The translations under genes were made by a program, and so were the position numbers. Of a DNA stretch of 64,000 bases, positions 1 to 13,400 are shown one piece after another. How positions within the stretch are numbered: position 1 is the stretch's first letter; every line of letters starts with the position of its first letter. The DNA is from Agarilytica sp045430345. Its GTDB lineage: Bacteria; Pseudomonadota; Gammaproteobacteria; Pseudomonadales; Cellvibrionaceae. The notes under the pieces are model-generated. The model saw only the letters and a program-made list of their open reading frames with translations. It was not told where the DNA came from and did not search any database. The stretch lies in the NCBI GenBank assembly GCA_045430345.1, contig JAILXT010000005.1, positions 336,690-400,689 on the forward strand. Direction: 5' to 3'.

Positions 1-1483
1 GTCCATTATCCGTAAACATCATATGGCCTTTCACATCCCGCTGTTCTCCACCATTTTTGCGATGAACCGTGACACGCCAAGTTCCACTGATATCACTTCC
101 ATGCGCACAGGTACTTGATATGGTTTTCCATCGTAAGGAACAATACGCACTCGATTTACTTTGCACACCATGGGCCGTCGTTAGCGGTGCAGTATTAAGC
201 ACAATACCCTGCGCCGTAGGCTGCCAATAACGCGTCATACAATCGCCTTCAAGATTGGGGTCCGTACTTGCGCTTATATCATGAGAGATAACACCCGAAG
301 AGATGCTATAGCGACCGGTGTATGAAAGGTAACTTAAAAATCGCTCCGCCTCTGAACGCTCGGAATGAGATGCATCACAAAGGTCTCGGGCAGCATTCCA
401 AATATGTGCCGCCATATGCCCATCTGGCTGATAAATCAAATAACCTTGCGGTTCGAGCCCATAGGGAAACGTGGACACCTCCTCCGTGCCTGCCTCAAAA
501 CTACAGAGCTTGTATGCTTTGGGAAAAAATGTCTGTAAACCTTCCAGTGAATCGACATGTTGCTTTTTATCATGATCGACCGTGTACGAAAGCAATAGAG
601 AAAATACTGAACTTGGCGGATTCAAAAAATAGAGGTGCGTACCCTCTACCTCACGAAAATTAAAATCACCACTAGTATATTCTCGCCATGCTTCAATCGC
701 TGTTGCATCCTTCACCAAGATATCGTTATTCGCTTGAAGCGCGAATATGGGGCACTCAAGTCGTTTATGACCGTTATCTACATTATCGATAGTTTCAAAA
801 CGGTAGCTTTTCACTAGCGCGATATCGCAGTGAAGTGCCGCATCCGTAACTGAAAGAATGCCCGTTGTTTTACTCAATATTATCTGGCTTTTTTCTAGAA
901 TACCCCTTGCCTTATCTTTGGGCATCGCATCATCAATATTATAAAACGGTGCAATGTATTTAAGCCGAGAGAAGCTTTTAGGTGGCGGTACAGATGAGGG
1001 GATAAAAACACGAGGCGACAATTGATAGCGCGTCTGAAGCGCGACAAGGACCTCATACGCAACAATTGCCCCCATTGAGTGCCCATAAACCATAAAGGGG
1101 ATATCGCAAAGCGACACAACCTTATCAACCAGATGGTCTATTAACGAGGACCATGAATTATGGTTGGAGGCGCCTATAAACCAGAGGTCTAGATCCGGGT
1201 TACCTTCTAACCCACGTCGCCAAGAAAAAGACGCGGTTTCATTCCCAAAGCCAAAGGGTAAAAAAATGAATAATCGGCATGTCGCTTGTTTTGCGGGGTT
1301 GATATTTTCAACCCGCCTATAGGCATACGCACCCTCCTCATCAGGCGCATGTTCATTAACCTTCGCCTTACCTGAATCAAGTGGAACACGGGCAATAAAA
1401 CGCTCATAGCGGCTTTCCGCTTCCGCTTCCGACAACTCGCCATCGCGGACCTGCTCCAACAAGGATATTAATAGCTCATCCAT
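1..1483 (-). CDS. Thioesterase fused to a lipocalin-like domain (3' end beyond window)
   Basis: An uninterrupted reading frame of 494 codons runs from ATG at 1483 off the left edge, so the protein is incomplete. Residues 60-300 form an alpha/beta-hydrolase thioesterase of the PKS/NRPS-associated type: nucleophile elbow GHSMGA (Ser136), probable acid Asp254 (NNDILV) and catalytic His283 (GTHLYFL). From about residue 335 a second domain begins with GYLIYQPDGHMAAHIW and SYTGRYSI, matching the Lipocalin_5 family (PF13924). The N-terminal 35 residues are helical and acidic (LLEQVRDGELSEAEA), resembling the docking or linker helices of trans-AT enzymes. The start codon shares one base with the PKS stop (TAATG), implying translational coupling. 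Role inferred: release of the finished polyketide, perhaps with product folding or cyclisation by the lipocalin-like part. It could instead be an editing (type II) thioesterase. Confidence 0.85.
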   Translation of the reverse strand, partial: MDELLISLLEQVRDGELSEAEAESRYERFIARVPLDSGKAKVNEHAPDEEGAYAYRRVENINPAKQATCRLFIFLPFGFGNETASFSWRRGLEGNPDLDLWFIGASNHNSWSSLIDHLVDKVVSLCDIPFMVYGHSMGAIVAYEVLVALQTRYQLSPRVFIPSSVPPPKSFSRLKYIAPFYNIDDAMPKDKARGILEKSQIILSKTTGILSVTDAALHCDIALVKSYRFETIDNVDNGHKRLECPIFALQANNDILVKDATAIEAWREYTSGDFNFREVEGTHLYFLNPPSSVFSLLLSYTVDHDKKQHVDSLEGLQTFFPKAYKLCSFEAGTEEVSTFPYGLEPQGYLIYQPDGHMAAHIWNAARDLCDASHSERSEAERFLSYLSYTGRYSISSGVISHDISASTDPNLEGDCMTRYWQPTAQGIVLNTAPLTTAHGVQSKSSAYCSLRWKTISSTCAHGSDISGTWRVTVHRKNGGEQRDVKGHMMFTDNG

Positions 1484-4400
1484 TATACGGTTTCCCTATT
1501 GACAGCCGAGTCTCCATTCACGACATTGACTTCTTTCTCAGAGATGCCTCTAATTTTTTGGATGGCGTCTTTAAAATCAAATTTTCCATCCGCTAGATCC
1601 TGAGCGATACCGCTCACCTCGATCTGCTGATGATCCGGTGCTATCTCTACCTTCTGTACAGGTGCCATATTGGGACGATTGTTATAAAGGGCCGTAATCG
1701 CCGTTTTGTATTCTTTTATAAAATATTCCGATAGCGCTTCTATCGAGCGATAGCGCATCAGTACCACACTATCAATATCCTTAAAGTCCGCTTTTAAGGT
1801 ATTCACTACCTGTATCACCATCATTGAATCCATTCCATACTGATCCAATGCGCTTGTGCATTTAATTTTGGATGGTGGTGTTTGCAATACTTTTGCGGCA
1901 ATCGATGTTAAGTAGCTAACACAAAAATCTTTTAACGAGTCTCGACTGAGTTCGCTTTGAGAGGATAGATCACTTGCGGCAACATGCTCTGTGCTAACCA
2001 CTTCTGGCGCTAGCCAATATCGTTCACGTGCAAATACGTAGGTGGGTAAGGGGATGCGTTGACAACTGCCCGCGGGATAATAAGATAACCAATTAATATC
2101 GGCCCCGGCCACCCATCGGTCTAAGCATTCCGCTAATCCTGAAGATTCTTCGTAGCGGTACGCTTCTCCATCAAACTCACGCCCCTCACCGATAAAGATA
2201 CCCTTCTCCTGTGAACGATCCGATTTATGTGAATCCGAACCGGAGAGATACACCGCTAAACACGCTATGAGTTCCCTTAAACTACTCGCCTGTATCGCTA
2301 ACCTGTGCGCCATAGGCGAACGACCGGTTTGCAACGTAAATGCAATATCATTCAATAATGTTTGCTCACTAACTTCGGTCATATGTGATATGCGTTTATC
2401 CATTAGGAAGTCTTTTAGATTTGATGCAATGTTCCGCAAGCTGTTATCAGTTTTAGCCGACAACACAAACGCGTTTGAAAGTTCAGGAAATCTCAATGAA
2501 CGACTTTCTTTGTTCGCGTTACTGATTCCCCCTTTCGCCAAGCCCGCATCAACCACATACTCCTCCAATATTGTATGCGCATTCGCGCCGCCAAAACCGA
2601 AACTACTCACACCAGCTCGGCGCGGTAACAATTCCCCCTGTGCATTTTTGATATGCGCCCACTCTCCTGTGCGCGCGACTACCTTAAAAGGAGAGCCATC
2701 CAATTGGATGTGAGGATTTAATTCGTTAAAGTTCCCCTGTGCGCATTGCGTTTTATGTTGAAGCGATAAAACCGTTTTAATAACACCGGCAATGCCCGCC
2801 GCGGCTTCTAAATGCCCCAGGTTCCCTTTTACCGAAGAGATGCCACAATAGCCCGCCTCTTTTACCGCCTCCCCTTGCTTGAAGGCTTTCTTTAAACCGT
2901 TCACTTCGACCGGATCACCAAGGGGCGTTCCGGTCCCGTGCATCTCAATAAAACTCAAGGTCGTCACATCCACCTTCGCTTTATCACAGGCATCGAGTAT
3001 TAGATCTGCCTGGGCGTTGGGGTTCGGCACCGTTAAGCTACTGACTCTTCCACCATGATTCACTGCCGTACCACGCACTACGGCATGCACGGTGTCATTA
3101 TCTTGGATTGCCCGCGCAAGCTTTTTCAATACGAGAACACCGACGCCTTCACCTCTCACATAACCATTCGCGTTTTTATCTAAAGGGCTTATGATTCCTG
3201 TGGGACTTAACATTCCCGCCTTACTAAAGGCTACATATAATGTCGGCGTAATGAGCGCATTAACCCCTCCCACTATTGCCGCGTCGCATTGCCCATCTTC
3301 TAAGGCCTTAACCGCCATATCGAGCGCGACTAAAGAACTCGAACATGCCGTATCAACCGGGATACTCGGTCCTTTAAAATCCAGCAAGTAAGACACACGG
3401 TTTGCGGTAATACTGTGTACGCCGCCCGTAGAGGAATACGCTTCCACATCACGCTTGGCCAATAATTCAAAATAATCATTGGTAGAAGCACCGAGAAACA
3501 GCCCCACCTTATGAGACTCGGACAAACTTAACGGGGCATAACCCGCGTGTTCAATTGCCTTCCAGACGGATTGCAAAACGATTCTTTGCTGAGGGTCCAT
3601 TAGGGCCGCTTCACGGGGTGATATATTGAAAAATGCTGGATCGAATTTATCCAGATCCTCTACGAACCCACCCCATTTAATATTCGTTTTGTTTACCTCT
3701 TGGGCGGGGTCTCCGTATATGGATTCCCAATCCCAACGATCTTTAGGTATTTCCGAGATCATGGATTTTCCATTCGCTAACACATCCCAAAAAGATTCTA
3801 GATCCGACGCACCAGGAAATAAGCAATCCATGCCAACAATGGCATATTTACCTTCGTAATCTTGTGTGACTTTATTATTTGATGCTTTCAATTGATTTTC
3901 GCTGCCGTAACGGGTGCCTTGCAAACCGTTTCTAAATGAGGGTTTCGGAAAAGAGGCGTTTACATTCGTCGCCACACCGGCATTATTTTTACTCGTGGAT
4001 ACTGAGGGCATAGGTATTGAAGGCGTAGACACAGGCCCTGCTTGAGCGGCACTAAAGAATGCGTGTATCGCTTCAGCGTAATCGCTGAGCATGTAACCTA
4101 CCAATGCGTCCAAGCTGGAATGTTCAAAAAATGTCGCCGGGCTCAATCGTACCCCGTACTTTTTGTTTATTTGTCCGGCCAGGGACGTAAGGAAAACGGA
4201 TTCCAATCCCAGTGCTATAAAATTATCGCTGGGACGTATACGCTGTGGATCAAACTTACCTTTTTTTGCGATGATATCGCGCACATCTTCATACAACTTA
4301 GTTTCAATATCGGCATCTTTAATGGGTACATGCTGATTCTCAACCGAATCAACAGATTTTTTACTGTATGTACTTTCATAATTCACCCCTGGTCCAACTA

Positions 4401-7400
4401 TTTTTTGTTCGTTAAGTTTATGATCTTTCCTCTGTAAATTTTCCTGTACGACAATAATTTGTGACCGCCCCAAGAAAAGTGATTGTTCGAAACATTTCAG
4501 GCCAACCTTCTGTTCTATCGCCCTACCAAAGCGCGCATCAAGCCCGTCCTCAATATCGACATCATCAGAAGACGTACCCATACCGCCATCACGCCATAGG
4601 GGCCAATTAATACCAAGGGACAACCCCGGTGCACCCTCACATTCTGAGCGATATCCCATGTATGCATCTAGAAACCCGTTTGCAGCGCCGTAATCACACT
4701 GCGCGATGTTTCCAAAAACAGCGGTCAAGGACGAAAACCCCATAAAGAAATCCAAGGGCTCCTTTCTCGTTACAAGGTCCAGGTTCACTGTACCGGCTAT
4801 TTTCGGCAGGAGAACCGCGTTAAATGACGGGGTATTTTTTCGACATAGGAAGTTATCCTCAATTTTCCCAGCAGCGTGAATAACACCATCGAGATGACCG
4901 CTCTTAACGCGGATATCTTCCATCGTGAGCGTTAAGGCTTTTATATCGGAAATATCCACCGGGAAATAAAATGCTTTTCCTCCCGATGCCTTCAACTGCG
5001 ATAAGTGAGATTCAATCCCCTCATTTAATTCAGAGCGACCAAGTAAAATTAACGTCGCTGAATATTTATCAGATAAATAGCGGCTAAGGCGCTTCCCTAT
5101 CCCCCCCATTCCGCCACTGATTAAATAGCACCCTTTATGGCGAATACCAGAAAGCGCTTCAACATTATCCAGCCCTTGGACTCCAGGCGCCAAAGAAGCC
5201 ATTCGTTTTATATATCGCACAGGTGTTTTTGCTAGCGCCTGATAACACACCCATTGACTACGCTCTTCCAATGCTTGGTCAAAGCTGTTCACCACATCCG
5301 CTAACTCACGATTAAGTAGCGCATTGTCTTTTAGCAAGACATGCTTGGGGATAGCAATCAAACGGCTAGCCAATTTCGGATATTCCGCACTCAAGCTTTT
5401 TATATAGCCGGCTATTGCACCCGCGATAATATGTTCAGAGGTATACTCGTAGACTTTGTTATTTTCGCCAGAAGTCATCACAAATATTTGAGACTGCGCA
5501 TAACTTGCCAGGGCGAACTTGCGGTTTAGATTAAAGACGATCTCCAATAGTACGGTAGACTCATCTGCAGCACCCCGCTCTTCGTCCTGCTCTACAACCT
5601 CGTGAGCACTTTCCCATAAGAAAATAAATTGATCGACCTTTTGATCGGTTGGGGTCAACAGATCAATCACGGACTCAAAGGCATCCGTAGGTCTGAGGAT
5701 GACTCTATTTCGTTGCGCAACGACAGGTTTATCACACACTAAAATCGTCTCACACAGCTCGTAATCTTCATCGTCGTTTATGGACGATAAAAAATTATCA
5801 ACCAGGTCTTCACAATTCGATACGATAAGCGCGCGATTATTTTTCCGCTTTGTCTTTAAGGTATCTTGAGTGGCTAATTGATTTGATGCATGTTGCTCGA
5901 GCGCCGTCCCCAGCGATGACGTCACCCAATCAAACGAAGAGTAAGTAATACGCGATTGCGAGTCGTCTTCGGTCTGTTCATATTGGCTTCGAATACTGCC
6001 CGACGCCATGTTGGTTTCTTTAAACGCGATATTCTTTACATGCAATAAGATCCGACCTTCCGCGTCACACACGCTCACGTCGAATGCGCGAACGGTCGCG
6101 CTGCTATCCACCATACTGCGGTGGTCACTCGGGCTTACGACCGAATATACGTCATCGGGTAAATCATCAAAGAACGTCACCTCCTCTATGCTCAGCGGCA
6201 GATATAAGGTGTGCGCCAGCGCATGTTGTGTTTCCAGTACTGACAGCGCCACTTGAAGCGCGCTATCCAATAAACTGGGGTGTACGCTGTAACGTGATCT
6301 GTTATCAGAGGCGGTGCTTTGCGGTAAGCTTATTTTTCCAATCGCTTGATATTGGTTCCATTTAAGCCATTCAAGCCCCTGGAACCCCGCGCGTAAATTC
6401 AATCCTTTATCATGGAGAACACGGTATATCGCTGGCGCATCGAGGTTATTAGCCATGGTTTTTATCACGGCCCCAATTTCCACGCGATCTTGGGTGTCCC
6501 GACTGTGGGGCTCCGCATACACCACCGTGCCTGCGCAGTGAACCATGGCACCGTCTTCGCCAGATACTTGTGCGCTGATCGATACCGTGTCGTGATCGGG
6601 TGTTAGCACTATCTCGATATTTTCAGCGCTATCTTCTACCGCGCTATTCCCGACGACAATAGGTTTCGTCCACGTTAAATCATTAAGACGATACACACTC
6701 GCCGTCTCATCACTTAACGCCGCTGCGGCCCTAAACATTTCAATATATGCAACCGCCGGAAGTATACGATCCGCACCAACGCGGTGATCGTCTAAGAAGA
6801 ATTCCCGCCCATCGAAGCGAGAAAGAAACTGTTGCTGACGCAATGTCGAGGTGTTTTTGTGAATAAGTGGATGTAGCTTACGTTCACCCAGCGCTGGATG
6901 CTTATCTGCATCTGATCCTTCTGGCAACCAGTAACGTAACTTCTCAAAGGGATAGGTGGGTAAACTCATTTTTTGCGGCTGCTGGTCCGCGTAGTAACTG
7001 CGCCAATCGATCGTAAAACCCGAAACCCATAGCTGTGCAATCTTCTTAATTTTTGATTTCGCAACCCACGCATCAATCGCGATACTGATATCGTCATCAC
7101 CACTAAAGAGCGAAAGCGCACTCTTTGATTCCGAATGCCCTGCGTATACCCCATCCATCTTATTCTTATCGTCGATAAATCCCGATAATTTTAGACACAA
7201 GTCTTCAACCGAATCTGTGATGATAGCCAAACGGGAGGACATCGCTTGTCGTCCCACCTGTAAAGTAAATACCAAAGATTCAAACGAAGTAGATGCGCCA
7301 GACTTAAGGCTTTCCTCAAGGAACGATTTTAGATTAGCGGCTGACTCATTGAGTCGGTCATCATTTTTTGCCGAGAGCACGATAATGGCAGGCGCGGCGG

Positions 7401-10400
7401 CACAGCCCACGTCACCAGCTGTACGATAATCAGCTCCTTGATCCGAATGGGTTCCACCCTCGTATTGCGCCAATATAATATGCGCATTGGCGCCGCCCGC
7501 GCCAAAAGAACTGATACCCGCACGACGACGTTGATCTACATCGCTTTTTTCCCAGTCTCCAATCGATCGCTGAACATGAAAGGGCGAATCTGCAAAATCA
7601 ATATTTTTATTCAAATCATCCGCATGTATAGAGGGCACAAGCGTATTGTGCTTCATTTGCAGGACGGTTTTGGTAATGGCAGCAATACCCGCGGCCGCTT
7701 CTAGATGGCCAATATTTGATTTGACTGAACCAATTGCGCAAAATTGCTTATCCTTCGTTTTGGTTTGGAAGGCTTTTTTCAATCCGGTAATTTCAATGGG
7801 GTCCCCTAGCGGGGTGCCTGTGCCATGGGCCTCGACGTAACTAATACTGCGTGGGTCGATATCTGATCTTTCTAACGTTTTTTGGATTAATGCCGCTTGA
7901 GCATTAGGATTGGGGACGGAGTATCCGTGTGTTTTACCCCCATGATTAACTGCTGAACCGTTTATCACCGCATAAATCTGATCGTTATCTTTTATTGCAT
8001 CCTCTAAAGGTTTTAACAAAATGGAACCGACGCCCTCCCCTGGGACATAACCATCACCACCATCGCCAAAGCTTCGGCAACGGCCATCCGTCGAGAGAAA
8101 TCTATTTTGTGATAGAAATAAATATTTACTTGAATGCAGCGAAAGATTAACACCACCGGCGATCGCCACTTTACAATCCCCTGAGCGTATACTTTGACAG
8201 GCCATATGCACGGCTGTGAGCGATGCAGAACAAGCCGTATCAATCGCGAGGCTAGGGCCAGACAAATTCAAATAGTAGGAAATACGATTCGCAATACTGT
8301 AAAGTAATCCACTTGGCGCGACAGCGTTACCCCGTAGGGTCTCTTCCGTACCAATGGATTGATAGGGCTGCCACAACGCACCCACAAAAACGCCCACCTC
8401 ACGGTCGGACATGTCTCTTAAGCTTTCCGGCGTATACCCCGCGTCTTCCAACGCACTCCATGTGACTTCTAAAAATATACGTTCCTGAGGGTCAATAAGC
8501 TCGGCTTCGCGAGGCGATATATTAAAGAACGCCGCATCAAATTTATCCACATCATCGATAAAACCACCCAACTTACTATAGATTTTATCCCGCTCTGGAT
8601 TCGCATCGAAAACCAAGTCGCCATCGAAGTGGCCTTGCGGCACCTCTTTGATGCAATCACGCCCCTCTTTTAATAATTTCCAAAACTGATCAAGATTACT
8701 CGCCTCGGGATAACGCCCTGCGACCCCGATGATAGCGATATCTTGTGATGTTGCTTGGGGTTTATCGGTTCCTGGTTTGTGTAAAGAGTGTTGCTCCTCA
8801 GGTGGTTTCGATTGAGGCGTCAGCGAATCATGGGCTAAATTTTTTGGTGAGACATTCTGTGGTTCATTTTCAGTCTCGGCCTTAACGTCGATCCCAGCCA
8901 GCCCTAAAGATGCCAATAACACATCACGATGGTTGTCGATGAAATATTCGCTTAACTCGTCGATATTCCCATATTCAAAGAAGAGCGTCTTCGATAATGG
9001 ACCAAACTGAGTTTCAAAGCGCTTGTTTAGCTCAACGATCATCACCGAATTTATGCCATAGGACTCAAAGCTTTCATCGACATCAATATCCTCAACAGAC
9101 AACCCTAATGGCTCGGACAAAAGTTCTTTAAGCATGGAATGAACATTTTCAACAATGTTACCTTGTTGGCTTTCTTGCGCCGTCAACAGATCCCTTTCCA
9201 CGATAGAGGTTGACCCAACAATATCGTCTGTTTGCGCGTCCCGAATAGACACGCGACCAACACTCTGACTATCCGTCGATACATCTAAAATATCAATCAA
9301 GCGATCTTGATGATCCGCCACAAAATATTCCGCAAGCTCCGCGACATTTGCATACTCAAAAAACAGCGTTTTAGATAGCGGTCCAAATGTATTCTCGAAT
9401 AGTTTATTGAGCTCAACGATCATGACGGAATTAATGCCGTAGGTATCAAATTCTTGGTCGCTCTCTATCTCATCTTCAGACAATCCCACCGGACCAGATA
9501 GCAACCCTTTTATATATGATTCCGTCAGTCTCGTCAGTTCTGAAGGGTCTACCAAAGGTTTGTTTCCTCCAGGTAAAATAGATGGATCCGTATTCTGCAT
9601 AACATCCCCCCCCTCATTAATAGCAGGTTGTTGCGCGCTTTCTTTTAATGCGCGTATCGAAAACCCCGATAATTGAGCAAGCACTTCGCCATTATCGGCA
9701 CAGATAGATAGGTCAAACTTCTTGAGCTGTTTATTTTTTGGATTCCGTTCACTTGCTTTGGAAACGACAATACATCGCGGCCCTATTGGCCCGTATAGCG
9801 CGATCTCATCAATACTGATCGGGATGTACTGACGGCTAGTATTTTCTTTGTCATAACGGTTGCTAATCAATGCCGTTTGGAATACCCCTGTTAGCATTGT
9901 GGGGTGTAATACATAATCTCCATGGGTATCACTAATATCTGTTGGCATATGAAGCCTCGCCATCGCCTCACCTTTCCCCAATAGAATTTCGGACATCGGC
10001 ATAAATGTCGGGCCAACATGAAGCCCTTCGGCAATAATTTGTGGGTAAACCGTATCGGGTGTTTGCCTTGAAAGGCAACGCTGACGTAACCCCTCCAAAT
10101 CTATTGATTGAGGCCTACCGTTTTTAAACCCCTTCCCTGACGCGAGGTAAAACTGTCCCATCGCATGTAACTTTTTCGTTTCCGTATTTGGGTAGTCTCC
10201 GTAACTAACCACTTCATATTCATAGACGTCTTCTTTTTTGGCAATATGAACATACGCATCAAAATCTGATTTTGGGGAAGACAGCTGACTTACCCAATAA
10301 TTATTCACAAGTCCTTTGACCGCGCCATCACCAAACAGTTGATCACCGCACTGGCGGGCCATTTCGATATAGCATGCACCGGGCATATTGTATTGATCTT

Positions 10401-13400
10401 CCACCACATGATCTTTTAAATAAAATTCATCTACGTTAAAACGACGCTTGAATGTCATTTTCTGAGGCGTAGAAATACTTGGGTCAATAAGACTTCTGTT
10501 ATGTAAAGGTATCGACGGGCTCTCTTCTTTAACGTAGGAATCCTCAGCAACTATTTTTTTAGCGGTAAAACGTTCTCCCGCGATTAAGGCTAGGTGCTCT
10601 ATAAATTTATCGATGGTATTCACTTCAAAAAATACGATGGGCTTTATATCCAACCCAAAATAAGCATTGATGTCCTTGGCGATACTAATCATCACCATGG
10701 AATCCACGCCAAACTCACTGAAGTTCGCGCTGGTATCAATATTCGCTTGCGCGATATCAAAATATTTGGCAAACAAAGCCAGTACGGTTTCTTTCCCATC
10801 CGCAGGCGTCTTTACATCATCTTTGCTGGTTTCTGATGTCATTCTGTTCGCTCCATTCGTGGGTACTGCAGTATCAGCGGAAGTGCTAAGTGCGGCACCG
10901 GGTTGTTTAACACCAACCGCACGATCCTTCGTTACATTAATCGTCTTCGGCATGGCGGCCACCATGCCCAAGCAGGATGAAATTTTTTCTTTATCACCGT
11001 CGATGACAAATACCTGATCTAATTTTTGGGAGTAGGAAAACGTTTTAGCGAACTTCAAGGTGCTCTCTAATACTTCTATTCCTAAGGGCGTCTCTAGCGG
11101 CTTCATGCCAAATACCTTAAGAAGGTGTTCTTCCTCTTCCTGGGTTACCCCCATACCACCATCAGCCCATAGTGGCCAATTTATTGCGACGGACACGCCT
11201 CTACGCAACCCTTCGTTAACGAGTTGATTGCGGTACGCAGAAAAGTAATCAAGATAACTATTGGCTGCGGCGTAGTCAGACTGCCCTTGATTGGGCATAA
11301 GTGCCGCTATAGAGGAGAACATCATAAAAAAATCGAGATCATCGTTTTTGGTAAGCACATCCAAATGTCGGGCACCGGATGTTTTTGTCTCTATCACTTT
11401 TTGAAATGATTTATACGATTTACGAATGATATAAGCGTCTTCAATTACCCCTGCCGCGTGTATTACGCCATGTATCACCGGATATTGTTCACGTATTTTT
11501 TCCATGGCATTGGACATTGAGGTGGCATCAGATATATCTGCGGAAAAGTAGTCGCTCTGCCCCCCAAAATTTTCAATGGTGTCACAAATACTGTTTATTT
11601 TTTGATTGCGACTAGAACGTCCCAAAAGAATAATATTGGCCTGATAGGTCTTCGCGAGATAGGTAGAGAAAATCACGCCCAAGCCACCCGCACCACCACT
11701 GAAAATATACGTCCCGCCTTTACGGAAGACGCTGGCTTCACTGCGGGGCAATCTCATGCTTTCGTCGAAACCAATTACCTGGCGAATCTCGCGGATACCT
11801 CCGATGAATCGTATTTCGTGGAGCTTTGCGTTGGCATCATGTAACAACTCCGCCATCGCAATAGGCGTCACCCCGTCCTTTCCATTCCCCGTCTCTTCTC
11901 CATGACCAGACAATCCCAGTGTGAGAATATTAATATTGGGGTTTTCATAGATGAGTGTTCTTGCAAAACCGGCGACCATGGCATGGCTGGGCCGTTGTTC
12001 GGAATCGTTTTCCGAATAGCAGTACACCATTTTAATTTTTTTATACGCCCGTTTTTTCATTAACGCTTGGCTAAGCGACAAAATAGCGTATATACCTAAA
12101 CCTTTAACCTCCGCTTCTGTATCGTTATTGATATTTTTATTATTATTTCGACGACCATCACTGTCCATATTCCACATATGCAACACATGCGAAATTGTTA
12201 TTTTTTGTGATTTAATATGCATCACAAGGCGACTAAAATCATCGTTGTTATTTGGAGATATGGCCAAGTTAAATGCATCATGGATGTGATACTTGGCCCC
12301 TGTTGATACCACAAAAACCGGCACTTCTGTATCCAGGCTTCGCTTCACTTCATCGCGAATATTCTCACGGTTGGATAGCACCAGTATGGCGGTGGGTGTC
12401 GGTATTACTGGTTTTATCCCGGCACGACCTAAAGGCATCGGCACAAATATAGAGCGGTAATATAGTGCTTGGATTTCAGCGCTGGCGACATCAAAAGAGG
12501 GGGCAGGGGAAAAAGATACGGTCGCAGGCTTTTTGAACGCCCCACGCATATCTTTTCCTTTGATCGCAGCTCCAATCGCGCGCTTTTGCAAACCATAGAA
12601 TTTAATTACGACCTTACCTGATTCATCCATGAGCACAGCGTCATAACGTAAGTCATTCATTGCGAGTGGCGCTAACCGTGCAGAGCCGTCCCCAGAGGGC
12701 TGTATACTTGAGGCGGTCGCATACACCCATTGCGTTGTAACGACCTCCCCTAGAATCTCAATGCGCTCAAGGCTAAAAGGCACATACTGATAATCTGTGT
12801 GAGCCTGGCCTAATATCGTTAATGATACGATTGACTGAAACACCCCATCCATCATCGTGGGGTGAAGGATAAAATCAGAAAATTCGCCACGTGTAATTTC
12901 CGGCGCGATAAGCTTGGTCAATACCGCCGAATCAGACACTCGACACGACGCTATCGGTCTAAAACTTTCCCCGTAAGATAGGCCGAATTCTTGAAATGTT
13001 TTATAAAGTGCTGGTTTATCGACGACGGTGAAGTTTCCTCCACCTTCAATCTCTTGTTCAATTGATTCTAACGACAACCTGTTTTTTGTTAAAAAACCCG
13101 TCGAGTTATCATCAGGATAAATGTCTTTTTCTCCGCCGACGATCAGTATTCCTTTGCCATGGGTATCGCCGCCAATACGGACTTCATATTGTATTTCGTT
13201 CGATAAAGATCCATCCTCTTTTAATTGTTTATTTAACCGTATGCCTATCACCATCGCTTTATCACTAACAGCGACCGGTTTTAGCCAATATACATCACGG
13301 ATACTTATCACGCGTTCATTCAAGCCCCCAAGCTCTGTCACGGCACGTGCTAGTTCAAGATACACAACGCCCGGTAAAAACTTTGTTCCCTGTACAACGT

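Noticed and set aside
895..1443. Two minus-strand open frames inside the left-edge gene (895-1128 and 1207-1443).
   Set aside because: They are out-of-frame shadows of the continuous thioesterase-lipocalin frame, whose motifs (GHSMG, GTHLYFL, GYLIYQPDG) are clear.
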